Assembly: GCA_963803845.1 (NCBI GenBank)
Contig: CAWDNZ010000004.1
Location: 558,001-622,000 of the forward strand
DNA from: JABDIY01 sp963803845
Lineage (GTDB): Bacteria; Actinomycetota; Acidimicrobiia; Acidimicrobiales; SZUA-35
Direction of reading: 5' to 3'
Length of the DNA: 64,000 nt
The notes under the pieces are model-generated. The model worked only from the letters and a program-made list of their open reading frames with translations, was not told where the DNA came from and made no database searches. Shown piece by piece: positions 53,492 through 62,348 of the stretch (position 1 is the stretch's first letter; every line of letters begins with the position of its first letter). A program made the translations under genes and the position numbers.

Positions 53492-54901
53492 TCAGGTTCG
53501 TCGGGCGGGGGACACGAGGTCGGGTTCGCCGTCGGCGTCAGCATCAACCAAGCGGGCCTTGCGGTCACCTTCGGGCGTGCTGTCCTCGGACCCGGTGGCC
53601 TTGATGATGACGAAGCCAACGATGGTGGCGAGGATGCTGGCGATAAGAACACCGATGGTGGCTTGGTCTTTGATGTCCTCGGCGGCCGGGCCATCGAAGG
53701 CCAGTCCGTTGATGAACAACGCAACGGTGAAACCGATGCCCGCCACCGCGCCGACTGCGAGGATGTGGAGTTTGCGTAGAGCGGCGGGGAGCGTTGCCAC
53801 ACCGGAGGCCAGAGCCGCGATGGAGAAAAGATAGATACCAACCGGTTTTCCGATGACCAAGCCGGCGATGATTCCCAGCGTGACCGATGAACCCAGCGCA
53901 TCGCCTATGACACTGGCATTCAAAACGATGCCAGCGTTGGCCAGCGCAAAGATTGGGATGATGAGGTAGCTGGTGAAGGGACTGAGCGTGGTGATCAGAC
54001 GAGATGTGACACCGACTTGTTCGCGGATCGAGAACTGAGCGTCTTTCACCAAACCAATCGACGGCACGGTGTCACGCTCGAACACGCTGCTCAGTGCGGC
54101 CTTGCCGATAAGCGGTCGAGCGGGCGTCAAAAGACCCAACGCAACACCAGCGATAGTGGCGTGAACACCCGACTCAAATGTGGCGAACCAGACGAACCCT
54201 CCGAGGACCGCGTAGACGGGCGTGAACCATACGCGTTGTTTCTGGAGAGCGGACACGAGGAGCAGACCGGCCACCGCCCAGCCCAACCACATGAGGCTCA
54301 AATCGCTGGTATAGAAAATTGCGATCACCACGATCGCGCCGATGTCGTCCACGATCGCCAACGTGAGCAGGAATAGCGAAAGCTGTTTTGGAACTCTGTT
54401 GCCGACCAACGCCAAAACCCCGACGGCAAATGCGATATCGGTGGCCATCGGGATACCCCAACCGGCGGATTCTGGACTTGAGGTGTTAAACGCAAAGTAG
54501 AGGGCCGCTGGCACGATCATTCCGCCCATGGCACCGATGGCGGGGAGGGCGGCGATTTTGGGGTTGCTGAGGTCGCCGAGGATTAGCTCGCTCTTGATTT
54601 CCATGCCGACGACGAAGAAGAACAGCGCCATCAGCGCATCGTTCACCCACGCTTCGAGGGGCTCGTGGATTCGGAAGGTTCCGACCTCGAAGGAGATATC
54701 GGTCTCCCAGAAGTGGTGATAGCTATCGATATCGACGTTTGCCCAAATGAGTGCAGCCACGGTGGCAATGATCAAGAGAATTCCGGCGGCGGTCTCGCGG
54801 CGCAAGAACGTGGCCACCGGGCGAACAAAACCTCGGGCAATGGGACTCTTGCCACCACTGAAGGCTTCGTCGCGGATGGGGAGACTGTTGTGAGCTGCCA
54901 T
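53492..54901 (-). CDS. nhaA: Na+/H+ antiporter NhaA
   Basis: NhaA exchanges Na+ for H+ and helps pH and sodium balance. The 469-residue product has 11-12 membrane segments. Hallmarks are IPMATDIAFAVGVLALVG and LTLAIVDDIGAIVVIA with the Asp pair of the ion-binding site. Both the ~40-residue N-terminal extension and the charged C-terminal tail (DRKARLVDADADGEPDL) are longer than in E. coli NhaA. It follows the RsbW-like gene by 126 bp on the minus strand. Confidence 0.95.
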   Translation of the reverse strand: MAAHNSLPIRDEAFSGGKSPIARGFVRPVATFLRRETAAGILLIIATVAALIWANVDIDSYHHFWETDISFEVGTFRIHEPLEAWVNDALMALFFFVVGMEIKSELILGDLSNPKIAALPAIGAMGGMIVPAALYFAFNTSSPESAGWGIPMATDIAFAVGVLALVGNRVPKQLSLFLLTLAIVDDIGAIVVIAIFYTSDLSLMWLGWAVAGLLLVSALQKQRVWFTPVYAVLGGFVWFATFESGVHATIAGVALGLLTPARPLIGKAALSSVFERDTVPSIGLVKDAQFSIREQVGVTSRLITTLSPFTSYLIIPIFALANAGIVLNASVIGDALGSSVTLGIIAGLVIGKPVGIYLFSIAALASGVATLPAALRKLHILAVGAVAGIGFTVALFINGLAFDGPAAEDIKDQATIGVLIASILATIVGFVIIKATGSEDSTPEGDRKARLVDADADGEPDLVSPARRT

Positions 54902-55027
54902 CTAGTTATTACCCAAAATCTATCTATCGGGGGTACGGATCAGGCCGAAGGACCGGTCCGTCATGGTACTGGGAGTTAGTGCCGTGGCACCCCATGCAGG
55001 ATCGACCTCGCCCAGGAGCAATGTGAG

Positions 55028-55453
55028 CTATTGATGGAGCCACACGCGCACCGTGGTGCCCTCCTCGCCCGGGATGAACTCCACCTGGTCACCGCTGAGC
55101 GAGCGCATCAGCGGAACACCGAACCCCCCCTCGGTTCGTAGGCGAGCTGGGTCCGTGATCGGCGGAAGGGACCGCTCGGCCGGCATGCCGTGCCCGAAGT
55201 CCGCGACCTCCAGCATCACACTGCCGGGAAACACATCGCAGCGGATCTTGACGGGCCGACCGGCGTCACGTTGGAGGTTCGCCTCGATGGCATTGGTCAC
55301 GGCCTCGGAGGTGGCGAGGCGCAGATCATCCAACCGAGGTCCGCTCAATGCTCCAACCGATTCCACCGCATTCAGGATGGTCATGCGCACAACATTGACC
55401 AGTTCCACCGATGACGGGATCTCGATGCGTACTGTCCTCACCTGCTCCGCCAT
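55028..55453 (-). CDS. RsbW/SpoIIAB-like ATP-binding (HATPase_c_2) protein
   Basis: The 141-residue product begins MAEQVRTVRIEIPSS and has the GHKL ATPase boxes: the N-box LRLATSEAVTNAIEANLQ, the G1 box VADFGHGMP and the G2 segment EGGFGVPLMRSL. Proteins of this type are serine kinases or anti-sigma factors in partner-switching systems. No obvious anti-anti-sigma (STAS) or PP2C gene is adjacent. It starts two bases after the stop of the photolyase-like gene and so is almost certainly co-transcribed with it. Confidence 0.88.
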   Translation of the reverse strand: MAEQVRTVRIEIPSSVELVNVVRMTILNAVESVGALSGPRLDDLRLATSEAVTNAIEANLQRDAGRPVKIRCDVFPGSVMLEVADFGHGMPAERSLPPITDPARLRTEGGFGVPLMRSLSGDQVEFIPGEEGTTVRVWLHQ

Positions 55454-55455
55454 CG

Positions 55456-56679
55456 TTATGCCGTCACCGCCTGGCGCCATGCCGAGAACGACGAAACACT
55501 TCCCCCCGCCGGCCACCGCAGCCAAGGAAAGGGGTGAACCTGCGCGAGCGCCAACTGTTCGCTGATCCGATGGAACCCGGGCACGGGTGCGAACGTTACT
55601 GCAGGAGCGTGATCCCGCAGTACCGCTACGGGAGAATCTCTGAAGATGCGGACCTCGCGCTGGGTTCCCAGCTGAGCGAGGGTCTCGGTCAAGAAAACTA
55701 ATCGTTTCGCCGAAAGCTGCAGCTTGGCCAACAATGCCTCATCGAAGACGAACACTGCCGGAAGGTTCGGGTTGGCCGCAAGCGCCGGGTCCGCATCGCC
55801 CAGTGACTCCGCAGTTAGCCAGACAACGTCCGGCGAGACCATCTCCACCACCGAGTGGGGGCCGGCATCAGCGGTGGGATCAGCAGCCCGACGCATGAGC
55901 GGACTGGGCTCCACCTTCACCATCACCGGGTCTTCCGGCCATTGTTCGATCGGGCAGTCGGACGATCGATCGCACTGCCCGCACAACCCCGGCGCCCGCT
56001 TTTCCACTTGCCAGCGGCTGAAGCCGTACGCCTTGGCCGACCCCGCTCCTGTGGTCCACTGCCATCCAAGACGGTTGGCGGCGCGTGAGCCGTCGAGGAG
56101 ATGGCGAAAGAACTCGTCTTCACCATCCTGCCATCGGCCCCCGTCTCGAACGGTCCATTGCGATGACAACCACATTCGGGCCTGATTCACCAACCAGCCA
56201 TCGTCCTCGAGTTCGTCGAGACAGATCTCGACACAGGCCATCGACCGATCCCAGCCGGCGTGGCTTTCCTCCCGAGGTTGATGCACGTGGCGCAGGCCTT
56301 TACGGGTGGCGGCGCCAAGACGGGCATACCAGTGACGGGCGTACTCCTGCCACAACAGCTCATCACGGAATTTGCCGACATCTTGATCGGACCCGCTACT
56401 TCCGGCGTGGGCCCACACCCGCTGGAGGCTGAGCAACCCGTGCCGGATGTAGGGCGAAAGCCCCGAGGCACCCCGACGCGGCGCTGGCCATACTTCACTC
56501 CGATACGTGGCATAGCCGGCGGGATCGAAGGCGCTCAGGGCCGCATCGGCGCGAACCTGGCCGCCGGCATACCGATCGGAGCCACTGAGGGTCCCCGAAT
56601 AGAGACCATCGAGGTGGTTGCCAACGAAGGCCAGTGCATCGGTCCGGGAAGGGAGGGGAACAAGAAGTTCAGAGGGCAT
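55456..56679 (-). CDS. Photolyase/cryptochrome-like flavoprotein with swapped domain order
   Basis: Residues ~60-230 of 407 match the FAD-binding domain of DNA photolyases: GLSPYIRHGLLS, LLWQEYARHWYARLG, GWLVNQARMWLSSQWT and FRHLLDGSRAANRLGWQW. GLCGQCDRSSDCP (Cys233, 236, 242) follows, and with Cys149 or Cys153 gives the four-Cys set of FeS-type (6-4) photolyases. The C-terminal residues ~284-400 (VVWLTAESLGDADPALAANP, PAVFVFDEALLAKL, AKRLVFLTETLAQLG, FRDSPVAVLRDHAP) read like the photolyase alpha/beta domain, which is normally N-terminal. So the order is circularly permuted. It may repair DNA or act as a light or redox sensor. Downstream is an RsbW-like ATPase. Confidence 0.85.
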   Translation of the reverse strand: MPSELLVPLPSRTDALAFVGNHLDGLYSGTLSGSDRYAGGQVRADAALSAFDPAGYATYRSEVWPAPRRGASGLSPYIRHGLLSLQRVWAHAGSSGSDQDVGKFRDELLWQEYARHWYARLGAATRKGLRHVHQPREESHAGWDRSMACVEICLDELEDDGWLVNQARMWLSSQWTVRDGGRWQDGEDEFFRHLLDGSRAANRLGWQWTTGAGSAKAYGFSRWQVEKRAPGLCGQCDRSSDCPIEQWPEDPVMVKVEPSPLMRRAADPTADAGPHSVVEMVSPDVVWLTAESLGDADPALAANPNLPAVFVFDEALLAKLQLSAKRLVFLTETLAQLGTQREVRIFRDSPVAVLRDHAPAVTFAPVPGFHRISEQLALAQVHPFPWLRWPAGGSVSSFSAWRQAVTA

Positions 56680-56709
56680 GCACCTCTTATCATTGCCGAA
56701 CGGTCAGGG

Positions 56710-57297
56710 TTAGAGCGCTATTGCACCTCCCGCATTTCGGGGTTCCCGGGCCACAACGGGTGCTCCGGGCACGGTGCGCCACTCCGCGTGGTAGGTGGCT
56801 GGATCCAGTGCTGGGTTTGCCCAGGGAGCGAGGCCTGCCTGGGCTGCGATGATCGAGCGAGATCCGAGCCCGAACTGGTCATAGACCTCCGCGAGATCGT
56901 CGCCGCACTGTTGACCTAGAACAACCTGGCGCATGGCCACGTGGAGGCTTCGAAAGTGGGGCCCGTGATCAGGCTGTGGGGCACCGCCGGGGGGCGGGAA
57001 ATCGGTTACTGCTGCATGGGCTAATTCGTGGCACAACGTACTGAGATCGGCGCCGTTCGGACTGAGACTGATCCGACGGGCGCCGGGCTGCCAGCAACTG
57101 CGCAGCTCGCTCCGGTTGATCGAGACGCTGATTGCTGCGGGACCAACGACCGAGTTGGCACTCCACCAAACCGATTGCAGGACAAGGTCTGCCACCGATT
57201 GGAGCGCTCCAACTGGACGAAGGAGCACGAGGATGGTGCTCTCGGCCGACAGGTCCTCGGCACAGTAGACCTGGCGCCGATCAACATCTCTCACCAT
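56710..57297 (-). CDS. Putative metallohydrolase (TIGR04338-like)
   Basis: The 195-residue product has the zinc motif HELAH (in LCHELAHAAVTDF) near residue 90 and a third potential ligand in HGPHFRSLH, reminiscent of SprT-like and TIGR04338 metallopeptidases. TIGR04338 members are known beside DUF2786 proteins in actinobacteria, and a DUF2786 gene lies just upstream here. No signal peptide is seen. Its substrate is unknown. Spacing to the photolyase-like gene is 30 bp, suggesting one transcript. Confidence 0.78.
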   Translation of the reverse strand: MVRDVDRRQVYCAEDLSAESTILVLLRPVGALQSVADLVLQSVWWSANSVVGPAAISVSINRSELRSCWQPGARRISLSPNGADLSTLCHELAHAAVTDFPPPGGAPQPDHGPHFRSLHVAMRQVVLGQQCGDDLAEVYDQFGLGSRSIIAAQAGLAPWANPALDPATYHAEWRTVPGAPVVAREPRNAGGAIAL

Positions 57298-57346
57298 TTC
57301 CCGGCCCGGACTTCTTGCACTACCCGGACTGAGGGCACCCCGAACA

Positions 57347-58129
57347 TCAGTGACTCAAGGCGCCAGGTGATGGTTTCATCGTCTTGGCGCCACCGGTCAG
57401 GTCCGCAGCCATCCCGGCGGAACGGCCGTGATCGTGGCCGCCATAACCACCACTCACCCGTCGTGCCCGGGAGCTGATCCGAAGCCGCTTGAAGTGTTCG
57501 TCTACCTGTTTGTCGCGGCCTTTGACGACCAAGGCTGACCCCGGGCGGCCATGGGAACGGCTGGTGGTTGACTCGTGATCGGCGTCCTTCGAAGCGAGCC
57601 GGTTGATCGCCTCGAAGCGTTCGGTGATGGCCTCGGCGTAGCCATACATGGCGCTCCGCCGCAGACCCGACGTATCGGCGGCTGTCCGTCCCTGTAGTTC
57701 CGACGCTGCTCGCATCGCATCGCTGTGCAGCATCGGCCAGAGGAACTTGACGCGATCGATGTCTGTGGAGAATCCAACTGCCGCGGGTTGGCTTCTACGG
57801 CCCGAGACATAGAGGTAGGCCCGACAGCCGAACGCTTTGCACACGGCACTGAAGATGGTCTCGGCGGGGATGCGATACCCACCAGAGAGCTGGACGCCGA
57901 TCTTGACATCGACGATCGAGTCAGGGTCGCCGTCGAGATCCAACATGGCCTGGGTGATCCGCGCCCGAGCCATGAGATACAGCGCCTTCTCTTCATACGC
58001 CTGGGCCTCGGCAGGGAAGTTGGTTGAGCGGGCTTTGCGCCAGAGGCGCTCGACCTTGGCGATGAGGACAGAATATTCTTCTACGGAAGAGTGTTCCTCT
58101 GCGGTCGGTTGCGGGGGGTGCGTCGTCAT
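57347..58129 (-). CDS. DUF2786 domain protein
   Basis: The product (about 260 residues from MTTHPPQPTAE at 58129) has DUF2786 at about residues 20-60 (VERLWRKARSTNFPAEAQAY, then EKALYLMARARIT). A middle domain of unknown function and a basic C-terminal part (FKRLRISSRARRVSGGYGGH) follow. DUF2786 proteins are associated with phage and with a TIGR04338-type metallohydrolase. It is the first gene of a probable four-gene minus-strand operon with the metallohydrolase, photolyase-like and RsbW-like genes, and is divergent from an MrfA-like helicase. Confidence 0.83.
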   Translation of the reverse strand: MTTHPPQPTAEEHSSVEEYSVLIAKVERLWRKARSTNFPAEAQAYEEKALYLMARARITQAMLDLDGDPDSIVDVKIGVQLSGGYRIPAETIFSAVCKAFGCRAYLYVSGRRSQPAAVGFSTDIDRVKFLWPMLHSDAMRAASELQGRTAADTSGLRRSAMYGYAEAITERFEAINRLASKDADHESTTSRSHGRPGSALVVKGRDKQVDEHFKRLRISSRARRVSGGYGGHDHGRSAGMAADLTGGAKTMKPSPGALSH

Positions 58130-58240
58130 CTTCCCATCTTCGTCAGGGGTAGTGACAATAGCGGACGAGAACGACAGAATCGGCCAGCGTCGCATGCCGT
58201 GAGCCCGCCCGCCGCCTGTTTTGGATCTAGCCTAGAAGAG

Positions 58241-60685
58241 GTGCGGACGCCCACTCTCCCCTTCGCTCCTGGCGAGCTGGAGGCAACCTATGTCCCACCC
58301 AAGAAGCGGCGACGCCGGAAACGCCTGACCAACGGTGCGGTGATCGACCTCACCGTGGAACCCGGAGTCATCCGCCAACCGACACCGGTGCAACCGATCC
58401 CTGGGGCTCGCCCGCTCGCCGAGATCGTAGCTGCGCTGAGCGCTGATGGCCGGTTGGTTCACCATGAGGTGGTCCCTGAACGCCGCCCGCAAACTGATTC
58501 GCTCCACGAGCCACTCCCTCAGTCGATCCAGCATTGCCTGCCGCCCGAAGGGCTGTGGATCCACCAGGCGGAAGCGATCAACCAGATTCGGTCCGGACAA
58601 TCGGTGGTGGTCGCCACCGGAACGGCCAGCGGAAAATCGCTGTGCTACCAACTTCCCATCGCCGAATCCATCGTCAGCGGTCTGCGCTCTTCAACCTCGC
58701 TGCTGCTCTATCCCACCAAAGCGCTGGCGCACGACCAACTCCGGGGGTTTGCCGATCTGAATGTGCCGGGCCTGAGCGCCGCAACCTACGACGGGGACAC
58801 ATCGTCCGATCAGCGCCGGTGGGTCCGCAACAACGCCAACGTCATCCTCACCAATCCCGAGATGCTGCACAACGGCATCGTTCCCCAGCACCGTCAGTGG
58901 GCCACCTTCTTCAAACGGCTGGAGTTCGTGGTAGTGGACGAACTCCATGTCTTGCGGGGCATCTTCGGAACTCACGTGGCCCACCTGCTGCGCCGAATCC
59001 AACGGGTGGCAGCCCTCTATGGATCCACGCCCACGTTCATCTTCTGCAGCGCCACGATCGGAGAGCCGGAACGATTGGCCAGCGAGCTCATCCACCGACC
59101 CGTCATCAGCGTGAACAACGACGGGTCACCAAGAGGGCGGCGCACGATTGCACTCGTGCAGCCAGCCACGATCGATGAAGAAAAAGGACGCCGCCAATCA
59201 CCGGCCGCCGAGGCGATCCGTTTGGGGGCTGAACTGGCAGCCGCCGGTCGTCGAGCGATCATCTTCTGCCCCAGCAGGGCAATGACCGAACGCGTTGCGG
59301 CCGGTGTGGCCCAAGCGGTAGATCCGGACCTCGCAGACACGATCCGACCCTACCGCAGTGGCTACCTAGCCAGTGAGCGACGCGAAATCGAAGAAGAACT
59401 CGCGGCCGGTCGTGTACGGGTCGTGGTGGCTACCAGCGCCCTGGAGTTAGGTGTGGACATCGGCGGACTCGATGCAACGGTTTTGTGTGGTTTCCCCGGC
59501 ACTATCGCTTCACTGTGGCAGCAGATCGGCCGCGCCGGTCGGGCCGCCGAGGAGGCCCTAGCCGTTGTGATCGCGGGCGAAAACCAGATGGACCAGTGGT
59601 TTGTCCAGCACCCCACCGCCCTCTTCGACCGCCAGCCCGAGCCGGCCGTCGTAAACGTGACCAATCCCAACATCATGGACGCCCACCTCTGCTGTGCCGC
59701 CTACGAAAGTCCGCTGGTACCGACCGACCGCACATGGTGGGACGAAGTCGACGAGGGAATCGGCCGCATGGTGGCCGCCGACCAACTCGGCGTCCGGAGC
59801 GATAGCACACGGCTGCCCCAGGCGCTCTGGACCGGCCGAGGCGTTCCGTTCAGTCAGATCGGGCTACGTTCAGCATCTGGCGGCGAACTGAAGATCGTCA
59901 GCGCCGACGGCAGCCCGATCGGCACCGTAGAAAAGACCCGGGCGCCGTCACTGGTCCACACCGGGGCCGTCTATGTTCACCGGGGTCGCAACTATCGGGT
60001 GACGGATCTGGATCTTGATGCCAGGCGAGCCACCGTGGAGCCAGACGATTCGGGCCGTTGGACTTCCGCCCGCTCCCGAGTCGACATCGCCGTCACCGAT
60101 GTTGGCACCAAAGAGACGCTGGGACGCGCCGTCCTGCGGTTCGGTCATGTCAATGTGACCACAACGGTGACCGGATTTCAGGAGTTTCAGAGTTCGGGCC
60201 CCATGTCCGAACGGCGCAGGGGTGAAGTGACCGACTTGAACTTTCCCCCCACCGAACTGCACACCACCGCGGTGTGGTGGGAGTGGCAACCAAAGATCAT
60301 AAAGATGGCCGGTATTCGGGACTTTGCGCTCGCCGGTGCCCTTCACGCCGCCGAGCATGCTGCAATCGGCATGCTTCCCCTTTTCGCCATCTGCGACCGC
60401 TGGGACGTAGGCGGCGTGTCCATCGCCGAGATGCCCGGAACGGGGCTGCCCACGGTCTTCATCTACGACGGGTATCCCGGAGGCGCCGGTATCTCCGCTC
60501 TGGCGTTCGAGCGGGCCGGCGAACTACTCGCCGCTACCGCAGACCTCCTGGAAGCATGCAAGTGCAAGACGGGATGCCCAAGTTGTGTGCAGTCACCAAA
60601 GTGCGGCAATGGGAACAGCCCGCTCGACCGATTTGCCGCCCTGGCCCTTCTTCGGACCACCCTGGGCAACGCTGAAGCCTTCTAG
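58241..60685 (+). CDS. DEAD/DEAH-box helicase of the MrfA/YprA family
   Basis: MrfA-type helicases act in repair of mitomycin-C adducts in Bacillus. The product (about 814 residues) has Walker A VVVATGTASGKSLCYQLP, motif II VVVDELHVLRG and motif VI QQIGRAGRAAEEALA. A C-terminal DUF1998-like region (GALHAAEHAAIGMLPLFAIC) is followed by the four-Cys CKCKTGCPSCVQSPKCG, as in MrfA. An N-terminal RRRRKR patch follows the start. GTG at 58241 is chosen, with GTG 58199 as an alternative. It is divergent from the DUF2786 gene, so their promoters face each other across about 110 bp. Confidence 0.9.
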   Translation: MRTPTLPFAPGELEATYVPPKKRRRRKRLTNGAVIDLTVEPGVIRQPTPVQPIPGARPLAEIVAALSADGRLVHHEVVPERRPQTDSLHEPLPQSIQHCLPPEGLWIHQAEAINQIRSGQSVVVATGTASGKSLCYQLPIAESIVSGLRSSTSLLLYPTKALAHDQLRGFADLNVPGLSAATYDGDTSSDQRRWVRNNANVILTNPEMLHNGIVPQHRQWATFFKRLEFVVVDELHVLRGIFGTHVAHLLRRIQRVAALYGSTPTFIFCSATIGEPERLASELIHRPVISVNNDGSPRGRRTIALVQPATIDEEKGRRQSPAAEAIRLGAELAAAGRRAIIFCPSRAMTERVAAGVAQAVDPDLADTIRPYRSGYLASERREIEEELAAGRVRVVVATSALELGVDIGGLDATVLCGFPGTIASLWQQIGRAGRAAEEALAVVIAGENQMDQWFVQHPTALFDRQPEPAVVNVTNPNIMDAHLCCAAYESPLVPTDRTWWDEVDEGIGRMVAADQLGVRSDSTRLPQALWTGRGVPFSQIGLRSASGGELKIVSADGSPIGTVEKTRAPSLVHTGAVYVHRGRNYRVTDLDLDARRATVEPDDSGRWTSARSRVDIAVTDVGTKETLGRAVLRFGHVNVTTTVTGFQEFQSSGPMSERRRGEVTDLNFPPTELHTTAVWWEWQPKIIKMAGIRDFALAGALHAAEHAAIGMLPLFAICDRWDVGGVSIAEMPGTGLPTVFIYDGYPGGAGISALAFERAGELLAATADLLEACKCKTGCPSCVQSPKCGNGNSPLDRFAALALLRTTLGNAEAF

Positions 60686-61458
60686 TCTGAGGAAACGCGG
60701 CTGCGATCGGTGACCGAGGCCCGGTCGGTGACCGGAATAGGGGCGAGAGGGCGGTGTTGTAGTCCGCTAACCATGTACCAAATCCCACCGGCCAGGGCCG
60801 CGCCGATGATGACATCGAGAACGTAATGATTGGCGGTGAGGACGACCACGAACGAGGTGACGAGCGGATGCAGAATCGCCACCGCCCGTGCTAGCAATCC
60901 GGAGGAGAAGGCCCAGATCAAGAAACCGACGAGAACCGCCCAGCCAACGTGCATAGATGGCATAGCCGCATACTGATTAGCACCATCGCTCCCGGCCAAC
61001 TCGTACGGGTTAGGGCCAAAGACCGCTCCGCTGTCCACATACCCGTCCAACATGCGAGGAGGGGCGAGCGGGTACCGGACATGCAGTAGGAGAGCGATCC
61101 CCGTAGCGCCGATCAGCGCATTACGGAATCGAACAAAGAGGTCGGACCTGCTGAGCAGGTACGCCGATCCGAGTGCCACAACGGTCACCGGGAAATGCAC
61201 GAGGTAATACCAATTTGCAGTCTTGAAGAGCCAGCCAAACCCCAGAATCGCCTGAACGCCCGCTTCGATGTCCAGGCCCATCGTCTGCTGGACATTCATC
61301 ACCTCGGTGGCGTTGGAAAAAGCATCGGCAGAGCTGCTGACACTGACCTCCCGAACGGCGGAGTAGGCAAACCAAAGGAGCGCCAGGAGCGATGAATTTC
61401 GCACGATGTCTCGTGGTCGGTAGTGCCGAGACTGTGAGGATGAGTTGAAAGAGGTCAT
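60682..61458 (-). CDS. PAP2-like membrane phosphatase/transferase (AUR1-type)
   Basis: The 258-residue membrane protein has about six hydrophobic segments and the PAP2 core: the RYPLAPPRM region, YAAMPSMHVGWAVL (PSMH) and LTANHYVLDVIIG (the His of the last motif). The type resembles AUR1 inositol phosphorylceramide synthases and the actinobacterial lipid-phosphate phosphotransferases. The exact substrate is unknown. Its stop overlaps the stop of the convergent helicase gene. Upstream (61481-61514) a GCGTTGGAG...CTCCAACGC hairpin sits in the 5' region. Confidence 0.83.
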   Translation of the reverse strand: MTSFNSSSQSRHYRPRDIVRNSSLLALLWFAYSAVREVSVSSSADAFSNATEVMNVQQTMGLDIEAGVQAILGFGWLFKTANWYYLVHFPVTVVALGSAYLLSRSDLFVRFRNALIGATGIALLLHVRYPLAPPRMLDGYVDSGAVFGPNPYELAGSDGANQYAAMPSMHVGWAVLVGFLIWAFSSGLLARAVAILHPLVTSFVVVLTANHYVLDVIIGAALAGGIWYMVSGLQHRPLAPIPVTDRASVTDRSRVSSD

Positions 61459-61480
61459 GACACGCGCCGCAAAAGGAATG

Positions 61481-61514
61481 GCGTTGGAGGGGCGATGAGG
61501 AACCGCTCCAACGC
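61481..61514. other. 9-bp inverted repeat in the 5' region of the PAP2 gene
   Basis: GCGTTGGAG (61481-61489) and CTCCAACGC (61506-61514) pair around a 16-base loop. It lies 22 bp upstream of the PAP2 gene start on the minus strand, downstream of the Tad operon. It could be a leader hairpin or an operator. No gene is seen in the gap 61459-61678. Confidence 0.35.
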
Positions 61515-61678
61515 GTGAACTGTCTGAAGTAACACTGCCCAGATTGCCCCAGTATTAAACCGAAGTGATGTCGGGGACAACCCCAAACGCGCGCTGGTAT
61601 TCCCGCTCATCGCGAAACCGCCGGTCAGTAGGTGAGTAGGCGCTGCAACTCCCCTTCCAGCCAGAGCCCAACCAACCT

Positions 61679-62083
61679 CTATTCAACACGGATCGTCACC
61701 GTGCTCGAAAGATCGATAGCGCCGATGAGATGCCCCACCATCGGCACCTGCGTAGGGGCCGAATATCGAACGGTGACATGCAATGAGTCGCCGGCGGAAC
61801 GACCTCCCGACATGCTCACCGTCATGCGATCCGGCACCAGCCCGGCAGCACCTCGAGCTGCCGCTGAGGCGACGCCGATTTCAGGCTCCACCGCTGCAGC
61901 CCGGGCGGCCTCGCGGGCTGCATGATGCACCAACACCGCATCCATGGCCACTACACCGACCTGTGCAACCAGGAGCGCCAGGAGCGCCAGGACGGGCAGG
62001 ATCAGGCTCAGCTCCACCGTTGCTTGACCCCGTTGGCGAGACGGGGGACGGTCCTGCGGAGCCCGATCAACTGCCCGGGTCAT
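61679..62083 (-). CDS. TadE-like pseudopilin
   Basis: The 134-residue product has a type-IV-prepilin-like N-terminus: QRGQATVELSLILPVLALLALLV, quoted here as RGQATVELSLILPVLAL, with the Gly-Gln-x5-Glu spacing typical of TadE/TadG and one hydrophobic helix. The rest is extracytoplasmic. It would be a minor component of the Flp/Tad pilus. It follows the Flp gene by 3 bp. Confidence 0.85.
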   Translation of the reverse strand: MTRAVDRAPQDRPPSRQRGQATVELSLILPVLALLALLVAQVGVVAMDAVLVHHAAREAARAAAVEPEIGVASAAARGAAGLVPDRMTVSMSGGRSAGDSLHVTVRYSAPTQVPMVGHLIGAIDLSSTVTIRVE

Positions 62084-62086
62084 GTC

Positions 62087-62275
62087 TCAGACACGACCGA
62101 TCACGGCGTCGAGCACTCGGTCCAGTAGCTCGCCCACCTTGCCGGTGCCGTTCACCCAACGGATGAATAAGCCGGCCACCAATGACGCTGCCAGAACGAC
62201 CACCACGTATTCGACGGTGGCCTGGCCGCGTTGCCGGGCATCGGGATGACAGTAGAGAGAATAGAGAAGTGCCAT
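62087..62275 (-). CDS. Flp-type pilin
   Basis: The 62-residue product has ARQRGQATVEYVVVVLAAS: after the basic tail come Gly and the mature start with Glu at position 5 and the Flp-like Tyr. The short hydrophobic helix and small C-terminal part fit Flp/DUF4244 pilins. It would be processed by a prepilin peptidase, not in this window. It is placed between tadC and the TadE-like gene. Confidence 0.85.
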   Translation of the reverse strand: MALLYSLYCHPDARQRGQATVEYVVVVLAASLVAGLFIRWVNGTGKVGELLDRVLDAVIGRV

Positions 62276-62348
62276 GGTGGCGCCCCTTTCGTTGAGGTTC
62301 CTTGGGTGAGGACAGCGGGCTGCCCGGCAGGATCAACCTGCGAGTGGG

